From NCBI GenBank assembly GCA_947632355.1, contig CANROY010000035.1:1-12776 (forward strand): DNA of 12,776 nucleotides, given 5' to 3'. Positions 1-6,901 of the stretch are shown here, piece after piece. Below the pieces are notes generated by a model. The model was not told the origin of the DNA. It searched no databases and was given only the letters and a program-made list of their open reading frames with translations. Each line of letters starts with the position of its first letter. Within the stretch, counting starts at the first letter, position 1. A program made the translations under genes and the position numbers. The DNA is from an uncultured Bacilli bacterium. GTDB taxonomy: Bacteria > Bacillota_I > Bacilli_A > RF39 > UBA660.

Positions 1-82
1 TTATTGCTATTTTGGGAACTTATTCATTTACACATTTCTTATTTTATTAAACGGGAACTTCCTTTTTAATTCTTCCAATATT
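1..82. other. Left-edge non-coding stretch with a GGGAACTT repeat
   Basis: This is the sequence downstream of the ylbE homologue. All three minus-strand frames are closed by stops and no convincing start with a ribosome binding site is seen. The octamer GGGAACTT occurs twice in the same orientation, at 14-21 and 53-60. The second copy continues into a small palindrome GGAA-C-TTCC (54-62). I see no stem followed by a U-run, so no intrinsic terminator for ylbE can be named here. The next gene, if any, lies outside the window. Confidence 0.4.
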
Positions 83-304
83 TTATTTTAAATTGTCTAA
101 AATTGTCGTAATCATATCCATATTATCGATTGCATCACTAATTTTATCCGTCACTTTTAAATGATACTTATCTTTCATAGCCTTTACAAAGTCTTTATAA
201 TAAACACTACTACGATTTAATTCTTTATACCAATAGGAATTCTCTTTTAAGTATTCCGCCATTTTCACGTCTTCTTCTAACTTTTTTTGAATCAAAAAAT
301 TCAT
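83..304 (-). CDS. ylbE: YlbE-like small protein
   Basis: A 73-residue protein that resembles the short Bacillus YlbE family: a helical N-terminal part with the pattern 'YLKENSYWYKELNR' at about residues 18-31, where the family usually has YLxxHPxWYRxLxR, then a charged middle and a helical end. YlbE of Bacillus is of similar length (about 80 residues) and has no established biochemical role. There is no signal peptide or membrane segment. The ATG at 304 lies one base after the stop codon of the ylbD homologue, and an AGGA sits about six bases before it inside the end of that gene, so the two are almost certainly translated together. The ylbD-ylbE order is the same as in Bacillus, which supports both calls. 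The assignment is from pattern memory, not from a search. Confidence 0.7.
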   Translation of the reverse strand: MNFLIQKKLEEDVKMAEYLKENSYWYKELNRSSVYYKDFVKAMKDKYHLKVTDKISDAIDNMDMITTILDNLK

Positions 305-305
305 C

Positions 306-671
306 TTAATCCTCGAAAATCTTATTGATTGGTCTAGGGTTTGTTGCTAATGCATCCGTCGCTGCCCCTGCTGCTGTAGCAGCACTACCTTTTCCCGTTA
401 ATTCTTGCACAATTCCTAATGCTTTTTGAGCCGTATTGATATGTTCTTGAATGGAAGATAAATCAATATTTTTAATTTTATCGGTTATGGACTTAAAGTT
501 ATAATCTGTATTCTTCTTTGGTACATTTAAATAATCTTGCCAAGCACTTTCTTCTTCCCCATAAATATCATAAATTTCATAAAATTTTTGCCAAGTGGCA
601 TCCCCATTTTTTATATAATGTACCAATTCAGGATGATTCTTAGCAAAATTCTTAAAACTTTCTTTAGACAT
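306..671 (-). CDS. ylbD: YlbD-like protein (putative spore-coat family)
   Basis: A 121-residue protein whose first half matches the pattern of the YlbD family: 'FAKNHPELVHYIKNG' followed by 'TWQKFYEIYDIYGEEE' (about residues 8-42), equivalent to the FVKxHPxLIxEVRxGxxTWQxFYEDWxLLGE pattern remembered for Bacillus YlbD. The middle is lysine- and isoleucine-rich and probably helical, and residues 88-105 are rich in Ala/Gly. Bacillus YlbD is annotated as a putative coat protein, but this rests on family naming and gives no proof that this organism sporulates. The start at 671 has an AGGTGA ribosome binding site six to seven bases upstream, and this site lies in one arm of a hairpin (674-711). The gene follows the duplicated-domain gene by 47 bases and is nearly fused to the ylbE homologue downstream. 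Confidence 0.72.
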   Translation of the reverse strand: MSKESFKNFAKNHPELVHYIKNGDATWQKFYEIYDIYGEEESAWQDYLNVPKKNTDYNFKSITDKIKNIDLSSIQEHINTAQKALGIVQELTGKGSAATAAGAATDALATNPRPINKIFED

Positions 672-673
672 AA

Positions 674-711
674 AAAATCACCTACTACATAATATGTTAG
701 CAAGTGATTTT
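674..711 (-). promoter_or_regulatory. Hairpin containing the ylbD ribosome binding site, terminator-like
   Basis: Read as minus-strand RNA, 711-698 can pair with 687-674 over 14 consecutive positions around a 10-base loop (697-688). Two of the pairs are G:U and would be mismatches in the plus-strand RNA, so the structure fits the transcribed strand only. The 3' arm contains AGGUGA, the ribosome binding site of the ylbD start at 671, and is followed by six U's up to the AUG. It can therefore be read as an intrinsic terminator or attenuator after the upstream gene, or as a lid on ylbD translation. The stem is AU-rich, so its stability is moderate. Confidence 0.55.
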
Positions 712-718
712 AATGCTT

Positions 719-1240
719 TTATTTATTTCTCTTTGCCATATCAGTTGCTCTTTGTTGCATTCTTAAAGCCAAGTCATTAATTATTTTTTTCTTTCCTTGT
801 AATAAAAATTGATTTTCTAAACTCGTCATATTTCGATAATCTAAATCTTTATATTTTTGAATTAAATTTTTGATAATACTTTCTTCCATGTTGCAAACTT
901 GTGATAAAAGTTCTATAGATTTTAAAAGATCAGGGTTAATAATTAAGGCAAGGGCATAATCAGAAAAACTCTTATTTTCCCTTTTTTCGTTTTCAAAAGA
1001 AATTTTTTTATTGTTTTTAATTTTTAAAGCCAGGGTATCTACAATATTTTGTTTTTCTTTTAAAAACATATTATTGCAAATATTACTATCACGATAATCA
1101 ATATCCTTATAAGATTGAACATAAAATAATGCCTCTTCATAACTGAGTTCTGCAAGATGTTGTAATTTTACAATTCCTTCTTTAATATTTGGATTCATTA
1201 AAGTATAAATAGCTATTTTTTCATATTCCTCTATTGGCAT
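719..1240 (-). CDS. Unrecognised protein with two copies of a ~70-residue domain
   Basis: A 173-residue soluble, probably all-helical protein that I do not recognise. It is built of two similar halves: residues 6-74 and 92-161 align end to end with one added residue in the second half. Shared marks are an 'NP' pair (16-17 and 102-103), the signature YKD[IL]DYR (44-50 and 130-136), and a closing [DN]xLAL[KR] (about 69-73 and 156-160). A charged linker (75-91) joins them and the tail is basic. There is no signal peptide or membrane segment. The ATG at 1240 follows the parC stop by only 11 bases, and a perfect AGGAGG straddles that stop codon, so translation is probably coupled to parC. The context suggests co-expression with topoisomerase IV, but no function follows from that alone. 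Confidence 0.8.
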   Translation of the reverse strand: MPIEEYEKIAIYTLMNPNIKEGIVKLQHLAELSYEEALFYVQSYKDIDYRDSNICNNMFLKEKQNIVDTLALKIKNNKKISFENEKRENKSFSDYALALIINPDLLKSIELLSQVCNMEESIIKNLIQKYKDLDYRNMTSLENQFLLQGKKKIINDLALRMQQRATDMAKRNK

Positions 1241-1251
1241 ACCTATTCCTC

Positions 1252-3783
1252 CTATAATTTAAAATCATCTAGAAAATCGGCCATTGTAAATTCTTTAATT
1301 TTTGGTCTTTCTTCTATAGGATGCTCCTCATTTTCTATTATATCACTTTTTTTCGTTTCTTTCTTTAAATAACTCAAAAGTTCGCATTTCTTTTCGATTG
1401 CATCTATTTTATGCTTTGTAATGGCACTTCCTGTACTAACGAAATCCATTATAGCGATTTCACTATTTTTAATCTCTTTTATTTCACTATCGCTTTTTAA
1501 AAGAATGGTATCTCTAGAATCTGTAGCAAAGGCTTTTATAATTTCATAATTTACCGATTTTACTTTTTTCATTAAAGAATTACCTCGTTTTGCTCTTCCC
1601 GTATTTTCTAACTCACTTACCTTTATTCTTTTCGCTGTTTTATTATTCGTAAATAAAGTAATGTATTCGGCATTTTCATAACTTAATCCACTACATATAT
1701 AACCTTCTTTTAAGTTCATTCCTTTGACACCAGAAGATTTCACCCCTGTTAATGGGACTTCACTTTCCTTAAAGTTTACATAGTAGCCATTACTACTAAT
1801 CAGTGTTACGTTTTCTTGAACCGGGAATACAGAAACAACTTCATCGTTTTCTTTTAATTTAATCGCTGCCATAGCTTTTGAAAATCTTGTAACTTCATAA
1901 TCTTTTAAACTACTTTTCTTAATCATTCCTTGTTTCGTAACGGTAAATAGTTCTTTTATGCTTTCATTCATAACGATAGAAGAAACAATTTGTTCATCAC
2001 TCGAAACAGAAACAATGTTGGACATATGTTTTCCAAGTTCTTTCCATTTAGCATCTGGTATTTTATGAACTGGAATATATAAATAATTTCCAAGATTGGT
2101 GAAGACTAGTAAGGTATCTAAGGTACTTACTTCATACAAGCCTGTTACAAAGTCTCCTGGTTTTAAAGTGGTTTCTTCTCCATTACTAGAAGCGTATGAC
2201 TTACTACTAACTCGTTTGATATAGCCTTCGTTGGTGACAACCACTACAACATTTTCTTTTGGAATCATATCCATTTTATCTAACTTAATTTCGGTTACTT
2301 CATCTTTAATGATGGTACGACGAGGATTTGTGTACTCCTTCTTTAAAATCTTAAGTTCAGTTTTCATCACATGTTTTAACGCTTCTTCATTGTTTAAGAT
2401 TTGTTCCCAAATTTTAATGTTTTTTGCTAATTTTTCCATTTCTTCTTCAAGTTCTACAACATCTGTATTCGTTAGGCGATAAAGTTGTAATTCAACAATC
2501 GCTTTTGCTTGGTCAAAAGTAAAATCATATTCTTTACATAGGTTGTCAATCGCATCACTTTTATTTTTACTAGCACGAATAATACGAATAACTTCATCTA
2601 AAATACTGATGGCTTTAATTAATCCTTCTAAAATATGATAGGATTTTTTGGCTTGAGCAAGGTCAAACTCGGTTCTTCTTGTCACCACTTCTTTTTGATG
2701 AGCAATAAAAGCATCTAAAATGTCTAAAATTCCTACAAGACGAGGGCGACGGTTTACAATCGCCACCATATTGAAATTATAATTCACTTGTAAATCGGTA
2801 TTTTTAAGTAAATAGTTTAAAACAAGTTCGGCATTGGCACTACTTTTTAAATCGATGACAATACGTGCCATATGTTCGTGGTCGGATTCATCAATGACAT
2901 CATTAATACCTTCTATTTTTTTATCCAATTTAATTTCCGTAATTTTCTTAATCAGTTGTTCTTTTACGACTTCATAAGGAATAGAATGCACAATAATTTG
3001 TTTTTTACTACCACTGGAAACAATTTCACAATCGGCTTTTAAAACAACTTTGCCTTTTCCTTTTTTATAAGCATCAATTAAGCCTTCTTTTCCTTCAATC
3101 ACTCCACCAGTGGGAAAATCAGGCCCCGGTAAAATTTCCATAATGGATTCTAAATGACAATTCGGGCTTTCAATTCTTTTAATCGTTGCATCAATAACTT
3201 CCCCTAAGTTATGAGTTGGAATATTAGTCGCATATCCAGCACTAATTCCCGTTGAACCATTTACGAGTAAGTTTGGAAAAGCTGCAGGTAAAACCGTTGG
3301 TTCTAATTCTTCATCATCAAAGTTATAGGTCATTTCAACGGTATTTTTATTGATGGAATTTAACATTTCCTCTGCTATTTTGGATAATCTAGATTCCGTA
3401 TAACGCATGGCAGCAGGTCCATCGCCATCAATAGAACCGTTATTTCCATGGACATCAATTAAGCATTCACGCATCTTCCAGTCTTGACTCATACGAATCA
3501 TCGCATCATAAATAGAAGAGTCGCCATGGGGATGAAATTTACCCATGATATCTCCAACGGCTCTTGCACTTTTACGATGAGGTTTATCATGCTTAAAACC
3601 AGAAATATACATACAGTAAAGTATTCTTCTTTGTACAGGTTTTAAACCGTCCCTTACATCCGGTAATGCACGCTCTTGAATGATTTCTTTTGAGTATCTT
3701 CCAAAACCGGTCTCCATAAGTTCTTCAAGACTATAATCGTATATTTTCTCAATAATTTCTTCCGTTTCCTTTTTCTTTGGCAT
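1252..3783 (-). CDS. parC: DNA topoisomerase IV subunit A (ParC)
   Basis: The breakage-reunion subunit of topoisomerase IV, which with ParE unlinks sister chromosomes and relaxes supercoils using ATP. It is 843 residues from the ATG at 3783. An upstream in-frame TTG at 3792 is rejected because the AAGGA ribosome binding site touches it directly, while it sits nine bases from the ATG. Visible parts are the winged-helix entry 'RALPDVRDGLKPVQRR' (38-53), the motif GKFHPHGDSSIYDAM (81-95), and the catalytic tyrosine Y128 in AAMRYTE. A coiled-coil tower region follows (about 360-490), then a C-terminal beta-propeller region with repeated hydrophobic/Gly blades, and an acidic tail ending FLDDFKL. 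HPHGDSS plus QDW favours ParC over GyrA, which usually reads HPHGDSAVYDTMVRMAQDF. In the quinolone-resistance region the serines are wild-type (S89, S90), and D93 stands where Staphylococcus ParC has Glu84. It follows parE by 14 bases. Confidence 0.95.
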   Translation of the reverse strand: MPKKKETEEIIEKIYDYSLEELMETGFGRYSKEIIQERALPDVRDGLKPVQRRILYCMYISGFKHDKPHRKSARAVGDIMGKFHPHGDSSIYDAMIRMSQDWKMRECLIDVHGNNGSIDGDGPAAMRYTESRLSKIAEEMLNSINKNTVEMTYNFDDEELEPTVLPAAFPNLLVNGSTGISAGYATNIPTHNLGEVIDATIKRIESPNCHLESIMEILPGPDFPTGGVIEGKEGLIDAYKKGKGKVVLKADCEIVSSGSKKQIIVHSIPYEVVKEQLIKKITEIKLDKKIEGINDVIDESDHEHMARIVIDLKSSANAELVLNYLLKNTDLQVNYNFNMVAIVNRRPRLVGILDILDAFIAHQKEVVTRRTEFDLAQAKKSYHILEGLIKAISILDEVIRIIRASKNKSDAIDNLCKEYDFTFDQAKAIVELQLYRLTNTDVVELEEEMEKLAKNIKIWEQILNNEEALKHVMKTELKILKKEYTNPRRTIIKDEVTEIKLDKMDMIPKENVVVVVTNEGYIKRVSSKSYASSNGEETTLKPGDFVTGLYEVSTLDTLLVFTNLGNYLYIPVHKIPDAKWKELGKHMSNIVSVSSDEQIVSSIVMNESIKELFTVTKQGMIKKSSLKDYEVTRFSKAMAAIKLKENDEVVSVFPVQENVTLISSNGYYVNFKESEVPLTGVKSSGVKGMNLKEGYICSGLSYENAEYITLFTNNKTAKRIKVSELENTGRAKRGNSLMKKVKSVNYEIIKAFATDSRDTILLKSDSEIKEIKNSEIAIMDFVSTGSAITKHKIDAIEKKCELLSYLKKETKKSDIIENEEHPIEERPKIKEFTMADFLDDFKL

Positions 3784-3797
3784 AATGATCAATCCTT

Positions 3798-5705
3798 TTA
3801 TTTTCTAAAGTCATCTTCTAAAGTAAAATCAACATTTTCATTAATCCATTCTTTTCTTGGTTCTACTTGGTCTCCCATTAAAAGATGAATTCTTTTTTCC
3901 GCAACAGCAGCATCGGTTAAGTTAACACGTAAAAGTCTTCTATTTTTTGGGTCCATTGTTGTTTCGTATAACTCACTAGCATTCATTTCTCCTAAACCTT
4001 TAAAACGTTGTAATTTAAAGTTTCCTTTTAATGTTTTCTTACGTTCTTGTAACTCTTCATCCGTTGCAATATACTCTTTTCCTTTGTTTCCAATTTCAAT
4101 GGAATATAAAGGAGGTGTTGCAATATAAAGCATTCCTTCTTCAATTAAAGGACGCATAAAACGATAAAAGAACGTAATTAATAAAATTTGAATGTGTGAG
4201 CCATCCACATCGGCATCGGTCATAATAATAACTTTTCCATAATTGGATTCTTTTGGGTCAAAATCAGCTCCAAGTCCTGCTCCAATAGCGTATTCGATTT
4301 GTTTAAGTTCAGCATTAGCTTCAATATCGTGCGTACTTGCTTTTTCACAGTTTAAAACTTTTCCACGTAAAGGAAGTATGGCTTGCGTTTCACGATTTCG
4401 GAATGCTTTCGCAGAACCTCCCGCACTATCCCCTTCGACCAAGAATAACTCATTTTTACTATAATCACGGCCTGTTGCACGAGCAAGTTTTTCACTTAAC
4501 ACACGTTCTTTGCTATTCTTGCCTGTTCCTTTTCTTGCAGCTTCTCTTGCTTTTCTTGCGGCTTCTCTAGCAACACGACTTTTCATTGCTTTATCTAAAA
4601 TAGTTCGTGCTACTTCTTTATTTTCTTCTAAGAAGAATTTTAAATTTTCATACGTAATATTTTCAACAGCACTCTTGGCTTCAGGGGTTCCTAGTTTTCC
4701 TTTGGTTTGTCCTTCAAATTGTAATAGTTTTTCTGGTATTTTTAAACTAATAACAGCACTTAACCCTTCTCTTACGTCACTACCTTCTAAGTTGGCTTCT
4801 TTTTCTTTGATTAAGTTGTTGGCACGTGCATAGTCATTAAACGCTTTCGTAAGTCCGGTTTTAAAACCAACTTCGTGCGTTCCACCATCACTTGTTTTAA
4901 CGTTATTCACAAAACTCAAAATATTTTCGTTATAGGATTCGCTATATTGCATCGCAATATCCACTTCCATATCATTTTTCGTTCCCGTAAAATGAATGAC
5001 TTTATGTAACACTTTCTTATCATCATTAATGTATTCAACAAAACTAACTAAACCATTTTCATAATGGAATTTGGCTTCCTTTTGGTCTTGTTCATCGATA
5101 ATTTCAACAGTTAAATTAGGAAGTAAAAAGGCACTTTCTTGCATTCTTTCCACAATCGTTGTATATGAAAAAGAAGCATTCTTAAACATTTCATAATCAG
5201 GTAAAAAGGTAACGGTTGTTCCCGTTTTCTTTGTTTCACCAATCGTTTTTAATGGACTTTCTACTTTACCACCATCACAGAATCTAATATTACTAATTAA
5301 TCCATCGGTATAGATTGTAACATCCATTTTTTTGGATAAGGCATTTACAACACTTGCTCCAACACCGTGAAGTCCTCCACTTACTTTATACCCATCACTT
5401 TCAAATTTACCACCGGCGTGTAAAACGGTATAAATAACTTCCGGCGTACTTCTTCCACTTTCATGCATACCAATAGGTACACCACGTCCATTATCACTTA
5501 TGGTAATGGAATTATCTTTATTTAATTTAATTTTAATTGTATCGCCATATCCATTAATAATTTCATCGATGGCATTATCTACAATTTCCCATATTAAATG
5601 ATGAAGACCCCTTTTATCTGTAGACCCAATATACATACCTGGTCTTTTACGAACGGCCTCCAAACCTTCTAATATTTTAATTGACGATGCATCATATTTT
5701 GCCAT
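3798..5705 (-). CDS. parE: DNA topoisomerase IV subunit B (ParE)
   Basis: The ATPase subunit of topoisomerase IV, acting with the ParC encoded just downstream. It is 635 residues, normal for Firmicutes ParE. The GHKL ATPase fold shows E40 and N44 in WEIVDNAIDE, D71 in SDNGRGVP, the glycine lid GGLHGVGASVVNALS (110-124), and the transducer lysine loop QTKGKLG (333-339, K337). The TOPRIM metal sites are EGDSAGG (424-430) and TDADVDG (496-502). The end carries the FKGLGEMN motif and the MDPKNRRLLRV stretch typical of type IIA B subunits. 'GRSTPEVIYTVLHAGGKF' is of the ParE type, where GyrB usually has AVEVVMTVLHAGGKF. The ATG at 5705 has an AAGGTGG ribosome binding site four bases upstream. The gene begins a probable operon parE-parC-duplicated-domain gene. 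Confidence 0.95.
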   Translation of the reverse strand: MAKYDASSIKILEGLEAVRKRPGMYIGSTDKRGLHHLIWEIVDNAIDEIINGYGDTIKIKLNKDNSITISDNGRGVPIGMHESGRSTPEVIYTVLHAGGKFESDGYKVSGGLHGVGASVVNALSKKMDVTIYTDGLISNIRFCDGGKVESPLKTIGETKKTGTTVTFLPDYEMFKNASFSYTTIVERMQESAFLLPNLTVEIIDEQDQKEAKFHYENGLVSFVEYINDDKKVLHKVIHFTGTKNDMEVDIAMQYSESYNENILSFVNNVKTSDGGTHEVGFKTGLTKAFNDYARANNLIKEKEANLEGSDVREGLSAVISLKIPEKLLQFEGQTKGKLGTPEAKSAVENITYENLKFFLEENKEVARTILDKAMKSRVAREAARKAREAARKGTGKNSKERVLSEKLARATGRDYSKNELFLVEGDSAGGSAKAFRNRETQAILPLRGKVLNCEKASTHDIEANAELKQIEYAIGAGLGADFDPKESNYGKVIIMTDADVDGSHIQILLITFFYRFMRPLIEEGMLYIATPPLYSIEIGNKGKEYIATDEELQERKKTLKGNFKLQRFKGLGEMNASELYETTMDPKNRRLLRVNLTDAAVAEKRIHLLMGDQVEPRKEWINENVDFTLEDDFRK

Positions 5706-5721
5706 GTTACCACCTTAATTA

Positions 5722-5750
5722 AGTATAGCATAAAAAAAAAGACACTGCAA
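5722..5750 (-). promoter_or_regulatory. Extended -10 promoter of parE
   Basis: On the minus strand TGCTATACT (5730-5722) is an extended -10, with TTGCAG (5750-5745) 17 bases upstream as a weak -35. Transcription would begin near 5715, about ten bases before the parE ATG, so the ribosome binding site would lie at the very 5' end of the message. The -35 falls inside the 3' part of the terminator hairpin of the preceding gene. Confidence 0.6.
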
Positions 5751-5761
5751 AATCAAGTGTC
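5731..5761 (-). terminator. Intrinsic terminator of the lipoprotein operon
   Basis: GACACT (5761-5756) pairs with AGTGTC (5746-5741) around a nine-base loop and is followed by nine T's on the minus strand. It lies just after the lipoprotein gene that ends at 5773. A competing stem AAGACA (5774-5769) with TGTCTT (5744-5739) is possible over the same bases. The plus strand has no U-run after the stem, so it should work in one direction only. Confidence 0.8.
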
Positions 5762-5772
5762 AAGAAAATGTC

Positions 5773-6873
5773 TTATTTTTTTAAAGTTTTTACGTTTTTT
5801 TCGGCAAGTGTTCTATTGATTTCTTGTTCTATTTCTAAAACTTCAACATACGTTAAAGTTTCTTTCTCTTGATATTCTTCATAAGCATCCCAACCAATAA
5901 AATTTGAAATAGGAAGAACATCTTGAACAGAACAAAGCATCTCATCATTAGGGTCTATTGAAGCAACTTTCAAAATAGTATTAGCATTAGGATATTTTTT
6001 GTCTTCATCATCAAAAATAACGGATTCATTAATATCAACTTTTAATCCGCGAATAGGATTCGTAATACTATAAAAATAGTAATTTTCTTGAAAACTATAA
6101 ATATCTAATGGATTTGTTGTTTCTAATATTTTTAAGTAAGCAGATTTATCTACAATAAACCCTGTATTCTCATCAGTTAAAACATAACCTAATTTATTTA
6201 GTTCAAATTTTTGTTGTTTTGCTTGCTCTGTTGCATCAATCAAACGGTTATTCATTTGCTCTTCTATATCTCTAAGTTCTTCTACAGTAAATTTTGTTTG
6301 GTCTTTGTATCCTTTTGGAATTGGCAAATTATTAATATCACTAATAACATATTGTTCTACTTCATAATCCGGTATCCATCCACCATACACCGTACAATTT
6401 TTGGTTCTTTCACTAACTTGTACTGTATTATACTTATAATAATTCCTATTTGATACATAAGTATGTCTATATTCTAAATTTGGATAAGTAAGCCCTGGCG
6501 TTGTAATCGAAACGTAAACACTTTCTGCCGTTTCTAAATTTACACCTGCAGAAAAATTAACATCAATAAAATTTTCTTCAACAAAACGATATTCAGGCGT
6601 TCCTTCTTTATCATTGGTTACAACAGCCATTAATTCATTTCTATAATAACAATTTCTTTCAGTATCAATAGTAAAATAAGAAGATAATTCATCATAGTCT
6701 TCTTGTAATCTTTGATATTCAAATTGTAAATTATGATTTTCTCTTTCTAATTCATCAATTCGATCTTGTTTTGTTTCACATGAAGTTAAGATAAGAGATA
6801 ATCCTAGAAGAGCAACACCAGCAATATTCTTTTTATTCTTTTTTATTATTTTACGAACATTTTTTATTTTCAT
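5773..6873 (-). CDS. Putative surface lipoprotein, copy A of a tandem pair
   Basis: A 366-residue protein of unknown function. It has a lysine-rich n-region, a hydrophobic core and the lipobox LTSC, with the lipidated cysteine at C32, so it is predicted to be anchored on the outer face of the membrane. A short coiled coil follows (about 36-65). The rest is a mixed fold with no catalytic motif that I recognise. Marks shared with the neighbouring copy are YGGWIPDY, VEELRDIE, QMNN, LIDATEQ, VLTDENTGFI, DPNDEML and KETLTY. Over the stretch from the VEELRDIE motif to the NPxRG motif more than half of the residues are identical. The ATG at 6873 lies 28 bases after the stop of the other copy, with no promoter or terminator between, so both are probably co-transcribed. 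The ribosome binding site AGAAAGAAG is a weak, one-mismatch form. Confidence 0.85.
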   Translation of the reverse strand: MKIKNVRKIIKKNKKNIAGVALLGLSLILTSCETKQDRIDELERENHNLQFEYQRLQEDYDELSSYFTIDTERNCYYRNELMAVVTNDKEGTPEYRFVEENFIDVNFSAGVNLETAESVYVSITTPGLTYPNLEYRHTYVSNRNYYKYNTVQVSERTKNCTVYGGWIPDYEVEQYVISDINNLPIPKGYKDQTKFTVEELRDIEEQMNNRLIDATEQAKQQKFELNKLGYVLTDENTGFIVDKSAYLKILETTNPLDIYSFQENYYFYSITNPIRGLKVDINESVIFDDEDKKYPNANTILKVASIDPNDEMLCSVQDVLPISNFIGWDAYEEYQEKETLTYVEVLEIEQEINRTLAEKNVKTLKK

Positions 6874-6900
6874 ATTTTTTTCTTCTTTCTAACATACTTA
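6874..6900 (-). repeat. Leader repeat, copy A
   Basis: The 27 bases just before the ATG of lipoprotein copy A differ at only three positions from the 27 bases before copy B (8039-8065). The similarity continues into the coding region for the signal peptide. It shows that the duplicated unit included the untranslated leader with the ribosome binding site. Confidence 0.8.
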
Positions 6901-6901
6901 A

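Noticed and set aside
1..82. Possible short gene or terminator at the left edge
   Set aside because: All frames have stops within a few codons or lack a start with ribosome binding site; GGGAACTT is repeated directly, not inverted, so it cannot form a stem.
1360..1500. Acidic C-terminal tail of ParC as a fused extra domain
   Set aside because: The tail is short and charged, within normal variation of ParC C-termini, and shows no domain of its own.
2231..2482. Plus-strand open frame inside parC
   Set aside because: It lies fully opposite a well-supported ParC coding region, is Ser/Thr/Phe-rich low-complexity, and has no ribosome binding site or family resemblance.
1252..3783. Reading the parC/parE pair as gyrA/gyrB
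   Set aside because: HPHGDSS with QDW in the A subunit and STPEVIYTVLHAGGKF in the B subunit fit topoisomerase IV better than gyrase, and no dnaN/recF context is present.
4243..4833. Plus-strand open frames opposite parE
   Set aside because: Several overlapping frames mirror the Arg/Lys/Ala-rich part of ParE; they are antisense shadows with no start signals.
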